DNA from: Amycolatopsis sp. 2-15
GTDB taxonomy: Bacteria; Actinomycetota; Actinomycetes; Mycobacteriales; Pseudonocardiaceae
Direction: 5' to 3'
DNA: 64,000 nt
Assembly (NCBI RefSeq): GCF_030285625.1
Contig: NZ_CP127294.1
Coordinates: 506,001 to 570,000 of the forward strand
Positions 9,425-17,924 of the stretch are shown here, one piece after another. The notes under the pieces were generated by a model. It made no database searches and had not been told where the DNA came from. It saw only the letters and a program-made list of their open reading frames with translations. A program made the position numbers and the translations under genes. Numbering within the stretch: the stretch's first letter is position 1; the number at the start of each line of letters is the position of its first letter.

Positions 9425-10778
9425 GTTCGGCAAGCCTGAGTTTGAGGACCACGCCTCGGCCAAGGTCGAGATCCTGCCCGTGGCCGGGCTGCCCGAGTTC
9501 CGTCCGGGCGACGACCTCACCGGCGCCATCGTTGCGGCCGCGCCGTGGCTGCGCTCCGGCGACGTCGTGGTGGTGACGAGCAAGGTGTTCTCGAAGGTCG
9601 AGGGTCGGCTCGTGCGCGTGCCGAGCGACCCCGAGGCCCGTGACGCGGCGCGGCGCGAGCTGATCGACCAGGAGACGGTGCGGGTCGTCGCGCGGGTGGC
9701 GCGCACGGTGATCACGGAGAACCCGCTGGGGATCGTGCAGGCGGCTTCGGGGATCGACGCGTCGAACGTGCAGGGCGACGAGGTCGCGCTGCTGCCCTCG
9801 GACCCGGACGCGTCGGCGCACGCGCTGCGCGGCGGGCTGCGCGAACGGCTGGGTGTCGAGGTCGCCGTGGTCGTCACGGACACGATGGGCCGCGCGTGGC
9901 GCGTCGGGCAGACCGACGCGGCGATCGGCTCTTCGGGGCTGCGCGTGCTGCACGCGTACGCGGGGCAGATCGACTCGCAGGGCAACGAGCTGGCCGTCAC
10001 GGAGATCGCGGTGGCCGACGAGCTCGCCGCCGCCGCGGACCTGGTGAAGGGCAAGCTCGGCGGGCTGCCGGTGGCGGTCGTGCGCGGCCTGCAGCTGACC
10101 GACGACGGCTCCACCGCGCGGAATCTGGTCCGGCCCGGCGACGAGGACCTGTTCCGCTTGGGCACCAACGAAGCGCTGGCGCAGGGCCGGCGGGAAGCCG
10201 TGCCGCACCGGCGTTCCGTGCGCACGTTCTCCGACGCACCGGTGGACCCGTCGGTGGTCCGGCGGGCGGTCGCGGCGGCGTTGACCGCGCCCGCGCCGCA
10301 CCACACGCACCCCGTGCGGTTCGTGTGGCTGCGCGACGCCGGGCTGCGCGCGAAGCTGCTGGACGCCATGCGCGAATCGTGGCGAGCGGACCTGTCGAAT
10401 GACGAGTTCACGCCTTCGCAGATCGAGAAACGCTTGTCGCGCGGGGACATTCTCTACCGCGCGCCCGAGGTCGTGATCCCGTTCCTGGTGCCCGAGGGCG
10501 CCCACACCTACCGCGACCAGCGGCGCAACGACTGCGAGCACACGATGTTCACGGTCGCCGCCGGTGCCGCGGTGCAGGGTCTGCTGGTCGCGTTGGCGGC
10601 GGAGGACCTGGGCTCGTGCTGGATCGGGTCGACGATCTTCGCGGCCGACCTCGTGCGCTCGACGCTGGGCCTGGATTCGCGCTGGGAGCCGCTGGGCGCC
10701 GTCGCGATCGGGCACCCGCTCGAAACGCCTGCGGCGCGCTCGCTGGGTGAGCCGGGCGAAGGGCTGGTCGAACTGTGA
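9417..10778 (+). CDS. fbiB: Bifunctional F420:glutamyl ligase / dehydro-F420 FMN reductase
   Basis: A 453-residue two-domain enzyme. Residues about 15-245 are the CofE-type gamma-glutamyl ligase that adds the polyglutamate tail ([50 protein letters not shown]). Residues about 255-453 are a nitroreductase-fold FMN domain ([22 protein letters not shown] ... DLGSCWIGS) that reduces dehydro-F420. The full fused length is typical of actinobacteria. The GTG at 9417 overlaps fbiA by eight bases, and the NUDIX start overlaps its stop by four. Confidence 0.95.
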   Translation: MSEFGKPEFEDHASAKVEILPVAGLPEFRPGDDLTGAIVAAAPWLRSGDVVVVTSKVFSKVEGRLVRVPSDPEARDAARRELIDQETVRVVARVARTVITENPLGIVQAASGIDASNVQGDEVALLPSDPDASAHALRGGLRERLGVEVAVVVTDTMGRAWRVGQTDAAIGSSGLRVLHAYAGQIDSQGNELAVTEIAVADELAAAADLVKGKLGGLPVAVVRGLQLTDDGSTARNLVRPGDEDLFRLGTNEALAQGRREAVPHRRSVRTFSDAPVDPSVVRRAVAAALTAPAPHHTHPVRFVWLRDAGLRAKLLDAMRESWRADLSNDEFTPSQIEKRLSRGDILYRAPEVVIPFLVPEGAHTYRDQRRNDCEHTMFTVAAGAAVQGLLVALAAEDLGSCWIGSTIFAADLVRSTLGLDSRWEPLGAVAIGHPLETPAARSLGEPGEGLVEL

Positions 10779-11311
10779 ACCTGCATGCGGACGCCGTGAC
10801 TGTTCTTTCGGCGTGGGCCCCTTCTCTGGGCTCGCAGGAATCGCTGCGCCAGGCGTTCCTGGGTTTCCTGGCGACGCGCGACGACACCGTGCAGCGCTCG
10901 TGCGAGGCGGGGCACCTCACGGCGTCGGCTGTGGTCCTGGACTCGACGGGTACGCAAGTGCTGCTGACACTGCATCCGCGCGTGGGCCGCTGGCTGCAGC
11001 TGGGTGGGCATTGCGAGCCTTCGGACGCGTCGGTCGCCGACGCCGCTCTGCGCGAGGCGACGGAGGAGTCGGGCATGACGGGACTGGAGATCGGCGCGGC
11101 GCCGGTGCACCTCGACGTCCACCCGATCACGTGCTCCCTCGGCGTGCCGACGCGGCACTTCGACGTGCGCTACGCGGTCCGCGCGCCGGCGGGGGCGCTG
11201 CCCGTCCGCAGCGACGAGTCCGACGACCTGCGCTGGTTTCCGGTCGACGCCCTGCCCGCGGGGTCGGAGGATCTGGCCGAACTCGTGAACGCGGCCGTTT
11301 CGTCCCACTAG
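10775..11311 (+). CDS. NUDIX hydrolase
   Basis: A 178-residue NUDIX pyrophosphohydrolase. The catalytic box lies at about residues 77-100 (GGHCEPSD ... [10 protein letters not shown]) and keeps the REATEE core that binds magnesium, with aspartate where the first conserved glutamate usually stands. The N-terminal helix pair ([25 protein letters not shown]) is common in actinobacterial members. GTG 10775 overlaps the fbiB stop (GTGA), placing it in the F420 operon. Substrate is unknown; nucleotide-linked metabolites are usual for the family. Confidence 0.88.
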   Translation: MNLHADAVTVLSAWAPSLGSQESLRQAFLGFLATRDDTVQRSCEAGHLTASAVVLDSTGTQVLLTLHPRVGRWLQLGGHCEPSDASVADAALREATEESGMTGLEIGAAPVHLDVHPITCSLGVPTRHFDVRYAVRAPAGALPVRSDESDDLRWFPVDALPAGSEDLAELVNAAVSSH

Positions 11312-11321
11312 GGTGGCGTTC

Positions 11322-11468
11322 ATGCCCTTGGCGCCCGCGAACCCGCACATCCACACCGGCGACGGCGGTTTCGTGAGCGGCTGGGTCGTGGCCGTGGGGT
11401 TCGGGGTGGCGATCGTGCTGGTCGTGGTGGGTGTGATCGTCAGCCTGCGCAGGAAGCGCCGGCGTTAG
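11322..11468 (+). CDS. Single-pass small membrane protein, 48 residues
   Basis: The ATG at 11322 opens a 48-residue frame with a short His/Pro/Gly N-terminus (MPLAPANPHIHTGDGG), one hydrophobic helix (about residues 22-41, rich in Val/Ile) and a basic SLRRKRRR end. This predicts a single-pass protein with the C-terminus inside. It lies 10 bases after the NUDIX gene and 13 before the GntR gene in the same direction. I do not recognise a family. Composition and position suggest a real gene. Confidence 0.6.
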   Translation: MPLAPANPHIHTGDGGFVSGWVVAVGFGVAIVLVVVGVIVSLRRKRRR

Positions 11469-11481
11469 GGGGGTCTTGGCC

Positions 11482-11835
11482 GTGACCGTGAGCTACGACA
11501 GCGCCTCTTCGGTGCCGCCGTTCGAGCAGGTGCGCTCGTCGATCGCCGCACAGATCAACGACGGCACCTTCGCGGTCGGCACCAAGCTCCCCACCGTGCG
11601 CGCGCTGGCCTCGGACCTCGGCGTCGCCCCGAACACCGTGGCGCGCGCCTATCGGGAACTCGAAGAAGCCGGCCTCATCGAAACGCGCGGCCGAGCCGGG
11701 AGCTTCGTGGGGGCTTCGGGGGATGAGTCGCGTTCGCGGGCTCTGGCGGCGGCCGCGGATTATGCAGCGGTCACTCGGCAGCTGGGGCTGTCGACGGACG
11801 AGGCCCTGGCCATCGTCACGGCCGCGCTGCGCTGA
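11482..11835 (+). CDS. GntR-family (YtrA-like) short transcriptional regulator
   Basis: A 117-residue protein made of one winged helix-turn-helix: PPFEQVRSSIAAQI, LPTVRALASDLGVAPNTVARAYRELEEAGLIETRGRAGSFV, then a short helical tail for dimerisation. The lack of a large ligand domain is typical of the YtrA subgroup, which often controls neighbouring membrane proteins or transporters. The GTG at 11482 has a G-rich ribosome site about eight bases upstream; a TTG at 11476 is too close to it. The small membrane genes on both sides are candidate targets. Confidence 0.88.
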   Translation: MTVSYDSASSVPPFEQVRSSIAAQINDGTFAVGTKLPTVRALASDLGVAPNTVARAYRELEEAGLIETRGRAGSFVGASGDESRSRALAAAADYAAVTRQLGLSTDEALAIVTAALR

Positions 11836-11878
11836 CCGCCCCGGTTTCGTCCGGCCCCTGACGCCCGGTCCCCCTACG

Positions 11879-12280
11879 ATGGCGATGGCCCGTGGCCGGG
11901 GAGAGGGGACTTGTCGTGAACGCCATTCAGCCTTTACATCTCACATCTTGTTGCTGCTGGCGGGCATCGTCATGGCCATCGTGATGAGCGTGAAGGCTTC
12001 GAAGAAGCGGCGTCAGCCGCCGATTCCGCCGCCGTGGCAGGGAATGCAGCCGCCGGGTTACCCGGGACACCCGGGTTATCCGCCTGGGCAGGCGGGGTAT
12101 CCGGGTTATCCGCAGCAACCGGGCTTTCCGCCAGGACAGCCGGGGCAGCAATCCGGATATCCGCAACAACCCGGATATCCGCCGAGCCAGCCCGGCTTTC
12201 CGCAACAGCAACCTCCGGCGCCCGGCCAGTACCCGCCGCAACAGACAGGTCAGCAACCGCCGTCCGGATTCGGGAACTGA
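11879..12280 (+). CDS. Pro/Gln/Gly-rich small membrane protein, start uncertain
   Basis: The clear part is one hydrophobic helix (HILLLLAGIVMAIVMSV), a basic KASKKRRQ stop-transfer, then about 80 residues of PGYPGHPGYPPGQ-type repeats, so a tail-in-cytoplasm membrane protein. The continuous frame opens at ATG 11879, but no ribosome site precedes it. A strong GGAGAGGGG site precedes the GTG at 11916, which is in another frame (VNAIQP). One extra C in the CC at 11930 would join that start to the helix. I therefore suspect the true start is 11916 with a one-base loss. The next gene encodes a similar protein. Confidence 0.6.
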   Translation: MAMARGRGEGTCRERHSAFTSHILLLLAGIVMAIVMSVKASKKRRQPPIPPPWQGMQPPGYPGHPGYPPGQAGYPGYPQQPGFPPGQPGQQSGYPQQPGYPPSQPGFPQQQPPAPGQYPPQQTGQQPPSGFGN

Positions 12281-12298
12281 AAAGGAGACTCAGCCGCC

Positions 12299-12655
12299 GT
12301 GTTGCGTTTTGCACTCCCAGCGCTGCTGGTGATTTTGCTGGTGGTGATCCTCGTGCTGAAGTTCACCGTGGGGCGGAAGCCGAAGCAGCAGCCAGGTCCG
12401 CAGTACCCGCCTCAGCAACCGTATCCGCCGCAGCAGTATCCGCAGCCGGGCCAGTACGCGCAGCAGCCCGGGTACCCCGGGCAACAACCGGGCCGATATC
12501 CGCAGCAGGGTTATCCAGCGCAGCAGCCGAACCAACAGGCCGCGCCGGGCTGGCAGCCCTATCCCTCACCGCAGCAGCCAGGCCAGCCGAGTCAGCAGCA
12601 CCCGAACCAATACCCGAGCCAGCAGCCGGGCCAGGGTCAGCAGCCGCCGCAGTAG
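12299..12655 (+). CDS. Pro/Gln/Tyr-rich small membrane protein
   Basis: A 118-residue protein with an N-terminal hydrophobic helix (VLRFALPALLVILLVVILVLKF), a short basic stretch (GRKPKQQ), then a low-complexity tail of YPPQQ/GQYPQQ repeats to the end. The GTG at 12299 follows AAAGGAGACT, a strong ribosome site, 18 bases after the preceding gene's stop. It has the same architecture as its neighbour and is probably its tandem relative. Such tails often act as disordered protein-interaction segments in actinobacterial envelope proteins. No specific function can be given. Confidence 0.75.
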   Translation: MLRFALPALLVILLVVILVLKFTVGRKPKQQPGPQYPPQQPYPPQQYPQPGQYAQQPGYPGQQPGRYPQQGYPAQQPNQQAAPGWQPYPSPQQPGQPSQQHPNQYPSQQPGQGQQPPQ

Positions 12656-12656
12656 G

Positions 12657-13553
12657 TCACATCGCGCGGTAGTCGCGGAGTTCGATGCGGGGCCCGAAAC
12701 GCGGCGCGCGGGCCCCGCCGACTTCCAGGTACCGAACGGCACGTTGGCGTTGCGGAGCATAGGGCGCAAGCAACTCCGCCATGGCCTCGTCGTCGATGCG
12801 GCGGCCGAGGAGTGTGTGGCCGACCATCGAGGGGATGTTGTAGTCGCCGAAGCTGACGGCGTCCGGGTCGCCCCAGGCGCGTTGGGCGATTTCGGCGGCG
12901 GTCCACACGCCGATGCCCGAGACCTTGCGCAGCAGGGCCCGGCCGGAGGCACCCCGCAGCGCCACTGCTTCCTCCAGCCGCGGCGCAACGCGGGCAGCGT
13001 TGATCAGCGCCGTCCGGCGTTTGAGGTCCACGCCGATGCGGTGCCAGTTCCAGTCCACAATGGACCGGATTGCGACTGGTGACGGCGGCACACGCAGCGA
13101 AGCGGGCCCCGGGCCGGGCGCGGGCGTGCCGAACCAGCGGCACAGCTCGGCCCACGACCGGATCGCCTCCTTGCCCGTGACCTTCTGCTCCAGCACCGCG
13201 AGCACGAGCGAGTCCCACACGCGCCGCGTCGAGCCGAGGCGCAGGCCGGGGGCGTCGTGGCGAGCGCGGGCGACCACCGGGTGGTGCGCGACGAAGCCGG
13301 TGTCGTCGTCCTCGGCGCCCAGCAACGCCGGCACGCCGTCGAGCAGGAACTCCGCGCCAGGGCCCCACGCGTCGGCCTCGACGACGCCGTCGGGCCGGCG
13401 CAGCAGAGCCAGCGTGCCCTCGCCGGACGGCGTGTTGGCGGCCAGCCACCAGACGCCACGCTCGCTGCGGAAGTTCAGCGAACCGCGCCCACGGCTGAGC
13501 GGGCCCAGCACCGCGGCCAGGTCCAGCGGGAAGGGCGGTCGCCACTCGATCAT
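12657..13553 (-). CDS. DNA-3-methyladenine glycosylase II-like (HhH-GPD) protein
   Basis: A 298-residue base-excision glycosylase of the AlkA/HhH-GPD superfamily. The helix-hairpin-helix is at about residues 208-230 (LRKVSGIGVWTAAEIAQRAWGDPDAVSFGDYNI), containing the catalytic aspartate of the GDYN motif. LEQKVTGKEAIRSWAELCRWFG matches the family's central helices. No iron-sulfur cysteines are present. The ATG at 13553 overlaps the manB stop by four bases, so both are co-translated, an odd pairing of DNA repair and sugar-nucleotide synthesis. The exact lesion specificity is not predictable. Confidence 0.85.
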   Translation of the reverse strand: MIEWRPPFPLDLAAVLGPLSRGRGSLNFRSERGVWWLAANTPSGEGTLALLRRPDGVVEADAWGPGAEFLLDGVPALLGAEDDDTGFVAHHPVVARARHDAPGLRLGSTRRVWDSLVLAVLEQKVTGKEAIRSWAELCRWFGTPAPGPGPASLRVPPSPVAIRSIVDWNWHRIGVDLKRRTALINAARVAPRLEEAVALRGASGRALLRKVSGIGVWTAAEIAQRAWGDPDAVSFGDYNIPSMVGHTLLGRRIDDEAMAELLAPYAPQRQRAVRYLEVGGARAPRFGPRIELRDYRAM

Positions 13554-14629
13554 GCGTCGCTCGAGAACCGGATGCCGCCGTCGGGCAGGGTGACGCCGGG
13601 CCAGACGCGGGCGCCGTCGAGGAGCTCGCAGCCCGCTCCGACGGACGCGCCGTCGCCCACGACCACGCCACGCAGCACTGCGCCGGCCCCGACGAACGCG
13701 CCGCGGCCCAGCACCGAACGCTCCACAGTGGCCCCGGCCTCGACCACGGCTTCGTCGAACACGACCGAACCGTCCACCGTCACACCGTCGCCGATCACGG
13801 CCTTCGCGCCGACCGTCGTCCCGCCCGTCAGCCGAGCCGACGAAGCCACGGAAGCACCGTCGAGCACCAGCGACTCGCCGGTCGGGCCCGCCAAGGCGGA
13901 CGTCGGCGCGATGCCGCGCACGAGGTCCGCACTGCCGCGCACGAACGCCTGGGGCGTGCCGACGTCGAGCCAGTACGAAGAGTCGACAAAGCCATGCAGG
14001 TGCGCGCCGGCTTCGAGGAGCCCGGGGAACGTCTCGCGCTCCACAGACACGCGCCGGCCCGCCGGGATGGTCTCGACCACCGAGCGGCGAAAGACGTAGC
14101 AGCCGGCGTTGATCTGGTCCGTCGGCGGGTTGGGCGTCTTCTCGAGGAAGGCCTGCACACGCCCGTGCTCGTCCGTGGGGACGGAGCCGAAGCGGCTGGG
14201 GTCGGGCACGCGCTGGAGGTGGAGGGTGACGTCGGCGCCGGTGTCCACATGGGTCTGGAGCTGGTGGCGCAGGTCGGCGCCGGAGAGGATGTCGCCGTTG
14301 AAGATGATCGCGTGGTCCGCGCGCAACTTGTCGTACACATTGCGGATGGCGCCGCCGGTGTCGAGCGGCTCGTCCTCGACCACGTACTCGAGCTCGAGGC
14401 CGAGGGCCGCCCCGTCGCCGAAGTACTCCTCGAAGACTTCAGCGCGGTAGGACGTGCCGAGCACGACGTGGCGGATCCCGGCCGCGCGAATTCGCGAGAA
14501 CAGGTGACTCAAGTAGGGGGTGCCGGCCGTCGGCAACATCGGCTTCGGCGCGGACAGGGTGAGCGGCCGCAGCCGGGTGCCCTTGCCCCCGACCAGCACG
14601 ACGGCGTCGACCTCGAGCTCGGACGTCAC
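13550..14629 (-). CDS. manB: Mannose-1-phosphate guanylyltransferase
   Basis: Makes GDP-mannose from mannose-1-phosphate and GTP for lipomannan, mannosides and glycoproteins. The 359-residue protein has the nucleotidyltransferase signature GGKGTRLRPL (14-23), the KPMLP loop, FNGDILSG for metal binding and INAGCYVF. It then has a C-terminal left-handed beta-helix of hexapeptide repeats (about 250-359). The GTG at 14629 is preceded by AAGAGGAG, nine bases upstream, so it is preferred over an in-frame GTG at 14650. It matches Rv3264c, next to wbbL as here. A glucose-1-phosphate specificity is the alternative within this family. Confidence 0.88.
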   Translation of the reverse strand: MTSELEVDAVVLVGGKGTRLRPLTLSAPKPMLPTAGTPYLSHLFSRIRAAGIRHVVLGTSYRAEVFEEYFGDGAALGLELEYVVEDEPLDTGGAIRNVYDKLRADHAIIFNGDILSGADLRHQLQTHVDTGADVTLHLQRVPDPSRFGSVPTDEHGRVQAFLEKTPNPPTDQINAGCYVFRRSVVETIPAGRRVSVERETFPGLLEAGAHLHGFVDSSYWLDVGTPQAFVRGSADLVRGIAPTSALAGPTGESLVLDGASVASSARLTGGTTVGAKAVIGDGVTVDGSVVFDEAVVEAGATVERSVLGRGAFVGAGAVLRGVVVGDGASVGAGCELLDGARVWPGVTLPDGGIRFSSDA

Positions 14630-14769
14630 AGAAAACTCCTCTTGTATCACGCACCGCTGAGCGACAAGCCGTGGGAAACGCTGACGGCTGCGCCCCCGAG
14701 GGCCTACCCTAGACAGGAAACAGGTGGGCCTTTCCCCAGAGGCCCCGGGTCAGTCGGGAGGCCGAGGGG

Positions 14770-15177
14770 ATGGACCCCCGCGATCGCGCGGACGCTTTGC
14801 TCGCACGCGCACGTTCCCGCGGCGCCTTCGTGGTGACGCCGGACAACATGACGTCGCCGATGGACGCCTCCAACACGCAGCAGATCCCGAGATCCGTGGT
14901 CTCGGAGCTCGACCAGCAAGATCCCGACACGACGACGCAGCTGCCGGCGTCGTTGATCGAGGAGAACGACGAGCACCCGCTGGCGAAGCCGAGCACGACC
15001 ACGCCGCTGGAGGTGCCGGCCGCGCAGGTGACCACGCCGCTGGTGCCGCGTCCGCAAGCCGCGCCCGTGCCGAGCCCCCTTCGGGAGCCCGCCGAGGAAG
15101 AGCTGACCGGGCTGGTGCCGACGATCAAGCAGAGCAGCGGCCGGTCGAACCTCTCGCGGCGGCTCGACGGGCTGTGA
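14770..15177 (+). CDS. Conserved-type hypothetical protein, largely disordered
   Basis: A 135-residue hydrophilic protein starting MDPRDRADALLARARSRGAF. The opening is helical and basic. A long Thr/Pro/Gln-rich stretch (about 40-115) follows, then a basic end (SGRSNLSRRLDGL). There is no signal peptide or membrane helix. It lies divergent from manB and convergent with wbbL, with the two stop codons touching (TGATCA at 15175-15180). Small proteins of this look accompany wbbL/manB in related genomes, but I cannot give a function. Confidence 0.75.
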   Translation: MDPRDRADALLARARSRGAFVVTPDNMTSPMDASNTQQIPRSVVSELDQQDPDTTTQLPASLIEENDEHPLAKPSTTTPLEVPAAQVTTPLVPRPQAAPVPSPLREPAEEELTGLVPTIKQSSGRSNLSRRLDGL

Positions 15178-16047
15178 TCACGCGCCTTCGAGCTTGACGC
15201 GCACGGCCAGCCCGAGCTTCACCGCCGCCAGCACGGGCTTCCACAACACGCCCTGGTGCCGGTCTGCGAGGTAGCGGTAGGCGCTGGCGTGGTGCGCGCG
15301 CAGCATCTTCTTCGACACGCGCGCCGTCGACACACCACCGATGTGCATCACGCTCGACGAGGGCGCGTAGACGTTCAGCCAGCCGGCCTTCGCCAGCCGG
15401 TCGCCGAGGTCGACGTCTTCGAAGTACATGAAGTAGCGCGTGTCGAAGCCGCCCACCGAGTCGAACGCCTCGCGCCGGAACAGCTGGCACGAGCCACTGA
15501 GCCACTCCGACGTGCGCTCCTGTGGCGTGGCGTTCTCCTGCCGGTACTGGCGCGTCCACGGGTTGCCCGGCCAGACCTTCGAGAACACGGCGTGCCCGAT
15601 CCCCCGCCCGAACGACGGCAGCAGACGCGCGGACGGGTAGACGGTCCCGTCGAGGTCGTGGATCAACGGCCCGAACGCACCCCCACGCGGCCACCGCTTC
15701 GCGACTTCCAGCAGCGCGTCCAGCGACCCCGGCTCCCACTCCAGGTCGGGGTTGACCACGACGACCCACCCGTAGCTGTCGTCGAGCGCCGCCACGCCGC
15801 GGTTGGCGGCCGTGCCGTACCCGACGTTCTCGCCGATGCTGACCAGCTGGACGTTCTCGCGCTCCGCCGCCTTCTCGGGCCCGCCATCCGTGGACGCGTT
15901 GTCCGCGACCACCACGCGGACCTCCCGGTCAGTCGCCTTTTCCAGCGTGTCGAGGAACTTCTCGAGCAGGTCGCCGGGAAAGTAGGTCACGGTCACGACG
16001 GCCAGGCTGTCGCCGTAGGTGCGCTGCTGCTCGGTCACGCGCGCCAT
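15178..16047 (-). CDS. wbbL: Rhamnosyltransferase of the arabinogalactan linker (GT2)
   Basis: Predicted to transfer L-rhamnose from dTDP-rhamnose to decaprenyl-diphospho-GlcNAc, the step that builds the peptidoglycan-arabinogalactan linker. The 289-residue GT-A fold has SLAVVTVTYFPGD at the start, DNASTDGG, GYGTAANRG, the metal-binding NPDLEWEP, and the acceptor motif YFMYFEDVDLGDRLAKAGW. The ATG at 16047 has a G-rich site just upstream; one at 16077 is possible. Its place beside manB mirrors Rv3264c-Rv3265c. The donor pathway genes rmlD and rmlB are 8-10 kb away. Confidence 0.88.
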   Translation of the reverse strand: MARVTEQQRTYGDSLAVVTVTYFPGDLLEKFLDTLEKATDREVRVVVADNASTDGGPEKAAERENVQLVSIGENVGYGTAANRGVAALDDSYGWVVVVNPDLEWEPGSLDALLEVAKRWPRGGAFGPLIHDLDGTVYPSARLLPSFGRGIGHAVFSKVWPGNPWTRQYRQENATPQERTSEWLSGSCQLFRREAFDSVGGFDTRYFMYFEDVDLGDRLAKAGWLNVYAPSSSVMHIGGVSTARVSKKMLRAHHASAYRYLADRHQGVLWKPVLAAVKLGLAVRVKLEGA

Positions 16048-16126
16048 TGTCCCCCGCTCACGCACGGCTACGGCCACGCATCGACCCCGTCACCCAGGGT
16101 GATGGAGGGCGGGTGAGAATGTCCGG

Positions 16127-16660
16127 ATGTCCGTTCACGCGTTCGTCGACGAATCGGCTCGAAACCGCCAGTTCCTGCTGTGTATGACGCTTGTCGAGCC
16201 GAAACACCTCAACCAGACTCGGCGCGCCCTGTCCGGGTTGCTTCTGCGCGGCGCAAGAGAGCTGCATTTCAAGAAGGAGAAGGATCCGCGACGTCGACAG
16301 CTCATCGACCAGATGGCCAAGCTGTCGATCTCAGCTCGGATCTACACGGCATCGTGCGCGCCCAAAACAGAAGAAGCAGCGCGGCAACGCTGTCTGATCC
16401 AGGCCGTCGAGGACTTGCTCGAGATGGGTGCGCACCGCCTCGTCCTCGACAGCCGCAGCCACCGGGACACCCACGACCGGGGAACGCTCCAGCACGCGCT
16501 GGGCGAACGACCGTCGAAAACAGCGCTGACCTACGAGCACCTCGACTCGAACCTGGAACCTCTGCTGTGGGTGTCCGACGCCGTCGCATGGTGCTTTGGA
16601 GCGGGCGGTACTTGGGCACAGCGCGCTTCGGGGCTGATCGCAGAGCACATCAAGGTCTGA
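16127..16660 (+). CDS. DUF3800-like putative RNase H-fold protein
   Basis: A 177-residue cytoplasmic protein that opens MSVHAFVDESARNRQFLLC. The VDES start, a central LVLDSRSHRD strand and a C-terminal LLWVSDAVAWCFG helix resemble the acidic residues of DUF3800, a family with an RNase H-like fold often seen in accessory islands. The match is by pattern only. It is transcribed away from wbbL, lies alone, and is followed by an imperfect hairpin. Its base composition is somewhat less GC-rich than the neighbours, which could mean later acquisition. Confidence 0.6.
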   Translation: MSVHAFVDESARNRQFLLCMTLVEPKHLNQTRRALSGLLLRGARELHFKKEKDPRRRQLIDQMAKLSISARIYTASCAPKTEEAARQRCLIQAVEDLLEMGAHRLVLDSRSHRDTHDRGTLQHALGERPSKTALTYEHLDSNLEPLLWVSDAVAWCFGAGGTWAQRASGLIAEHIKV

Positions 16661-16669
16661 AAAGGCGAA

Positions 16670-16707
16670 GAGCCTGCGAGACGACCGTCCGGACGCGTCA
16701 CAGGCTC
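16670..16707. terminator. Imperfect hairpin after the DUF3800-like gene
   Basis: GAGCCTGCGAGACG at 16670-16683 can pair with CGCGTCACAGGCTC at 16694-16707, 11 of 14 positions, with a 10-base loop. It starts ten bases after the stop at 16660 and lies between convergent genes. There is no T-tract, so a terminator role is likely but not certain. Confidence 0.45.
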
Positions 16708-16775
16708 TCATACTCGGCCCCACGGGGACCTCGCACGATAATGGTAGCAGAACATGGCAGAACATGGCCGCTCGG

Positions 16776-17924
16776 TCAGTGCATGCGGCGGTGCCGGTCC
16801 CACGCTTTCGCATACGCCTCGCGGTGACGTTTCGCCGTCGTGGCCCAGGAGAAGTCCTTGGCGCGTTGCTGGGCGGCCGCGGAGAGGAAGGCGCGGCGGG
16901 ACGGGTCGGCGAGGAGTTCGGTGATCGCGGCGGCCACGTCGCCCGCGCCGACGCCGCAGTAGGCGACCGCGTCGCCGCCGACTTCCGGGAGGGAGAGGCG
17001 GCGGGTGGTCAGGACGGCGGCGCCGCAGGCCATGGCCTCGAGCACGGGCAGGCCGAAGCCCTCGCCGAGGGACGGGTAGGCCACCAGTTCGGCCCCGCCG
17101 AGAAAGCCCGCGAGAGTCCCGAAGGGCAGGTAGCCGGCGCGAATCACGCGCAGGCGGTGCGGCACGCCGTCCAGCGCGCGTTCGACCTGCGTGTCCCAGC
17201 CGGGCTGGCCGGCGAGGACCAGCGCGGGCGCGTCCGGCCGGCCCGCGACGGCCCGGGCGTAGCCGCGGATCAGGGCCGGCACGTTCTTGCGCGGCTCGAG
17301 CGCCCCGAGGAACGCGATGTACGGCGTCCGCCCGATCCCGACGGCGGCGCGCGCCGCTGCGATCTCCTCGGGGGACGGCGGGTGAAAGCGTTCCGTGTCC
17401 ACGCCGTGGTGGATGATTTCCAGTTCCGCGTGCCGCACGGGGGTCACGCGGCCCAGCTCCAGCGCCGTCGCCTGGCTCGGGACGACGCACAGCGTCGCGC
17501 GGCGCAGCGCGGCCACGGTCCACGCGCGGAAGAACCGCGCCTTCACCGACGAGTGCAGCACAGGGTCGGTGAAGAACGTCGCGTCGTGCAGCGTCACGAC
17601 CGAAGCCGCGCCGCTCGCAAGGGGCATCGTGTAGTGCGGCGAGTGGACGACGTCGGCCACCAGGCGTCGCACGAGCCGTGGCAACGTCGCTTGTTCCCAG
17701 GTCAGGCGGGCCGTACGGGTGGACGTCGCGGGAGACGCAGGCACCACGCGCGCGCCGGGGGCGAGCCGGTCGTACAGCGACAGGTCACGGGGCTGGCACA
17801 CGACCGTCAGCCGCGCACCATCCTGGTCCAGCGCCGCGACGAGCGAGTCCACGTACCGGCCGACGCCACCCCGATCCGCGGGCACCGCGGTCGCGTCGAT
17901 CAGCACACGGGGATCACCGGTCAC
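16776..17924 (-). CDS. GT4-family glycosyltransferase
   Basis: A 382-residue retaining glycosyltransferase with the GT-B fold. The N-terminal domain begins VLIDATAVPADRGGVGRYVDSL with the glycine-rich acceptor loop. The C-terminal domain has YIAFLGALEPRKNV (donor-phosphate loop) and the EX7E motif in GEGFGLPVLEAMACG. No membrane segment, so it acts at the cytoplasmic face. It is one of four GT4-type enzymes in 7 kb and most resembles mannosyl- or glucosyltransferases of wall-polysaccharide clusters. Donor and acceptor are unknown. The long structured intergenic region lies upstream. Confidence 0.88.
   Translation of the reverse strand: MTGDPRVLIDATAVPADRGGVGRYVDSLVAALDQDGARLTVVCQPRDLSLYDRLAPGARVVPASPATSTRTARLTWEQATLPRLVRRLVADVVHSPHYTMPLASGAASVVTLHDATFFTDPVLHSSVKARFFRAWTVAALRRATLCVVPSQATALELGRVTPVRHAELEIIHHGVDTERFHPPSPEEIAAARAAVGIGRTPYIAFLGALEPRKNVPALIRGYARAVAGRPDAPALVLAGQPGWDTQVERALDGVPHRLRVIRAGYLPFGTLAGFLGGAELVAYPSLGEGFGLPVLEAMACGAAVLTTRRLSLPEVGGDAVAYCGVGAGDVAAAITELLADPSRRAFLSAAAQQRAKDFSWATTAKRHREAYAKAWDRHRRMH

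Noticed and set aside
8384..10450. A 688-residue minus-strand frame across fbiA and fbiB
   Set aside because: Shadow of the F420 genes, Ser/Arg/Thr-rich noise without any motif.
12040..12650. Short DNA repeats that could be a CRISPR array
   Set aside because: The repeats are codon-level PGYPQ/YPPQQ motifs in two genes, without regular spacers.
15175..15180. Touching stop codons TGATCA between two convergent genes as a regulatory site
   Set aside because: Six-base palindrome by coincidence of TGA and TCA; no extended symmetry.
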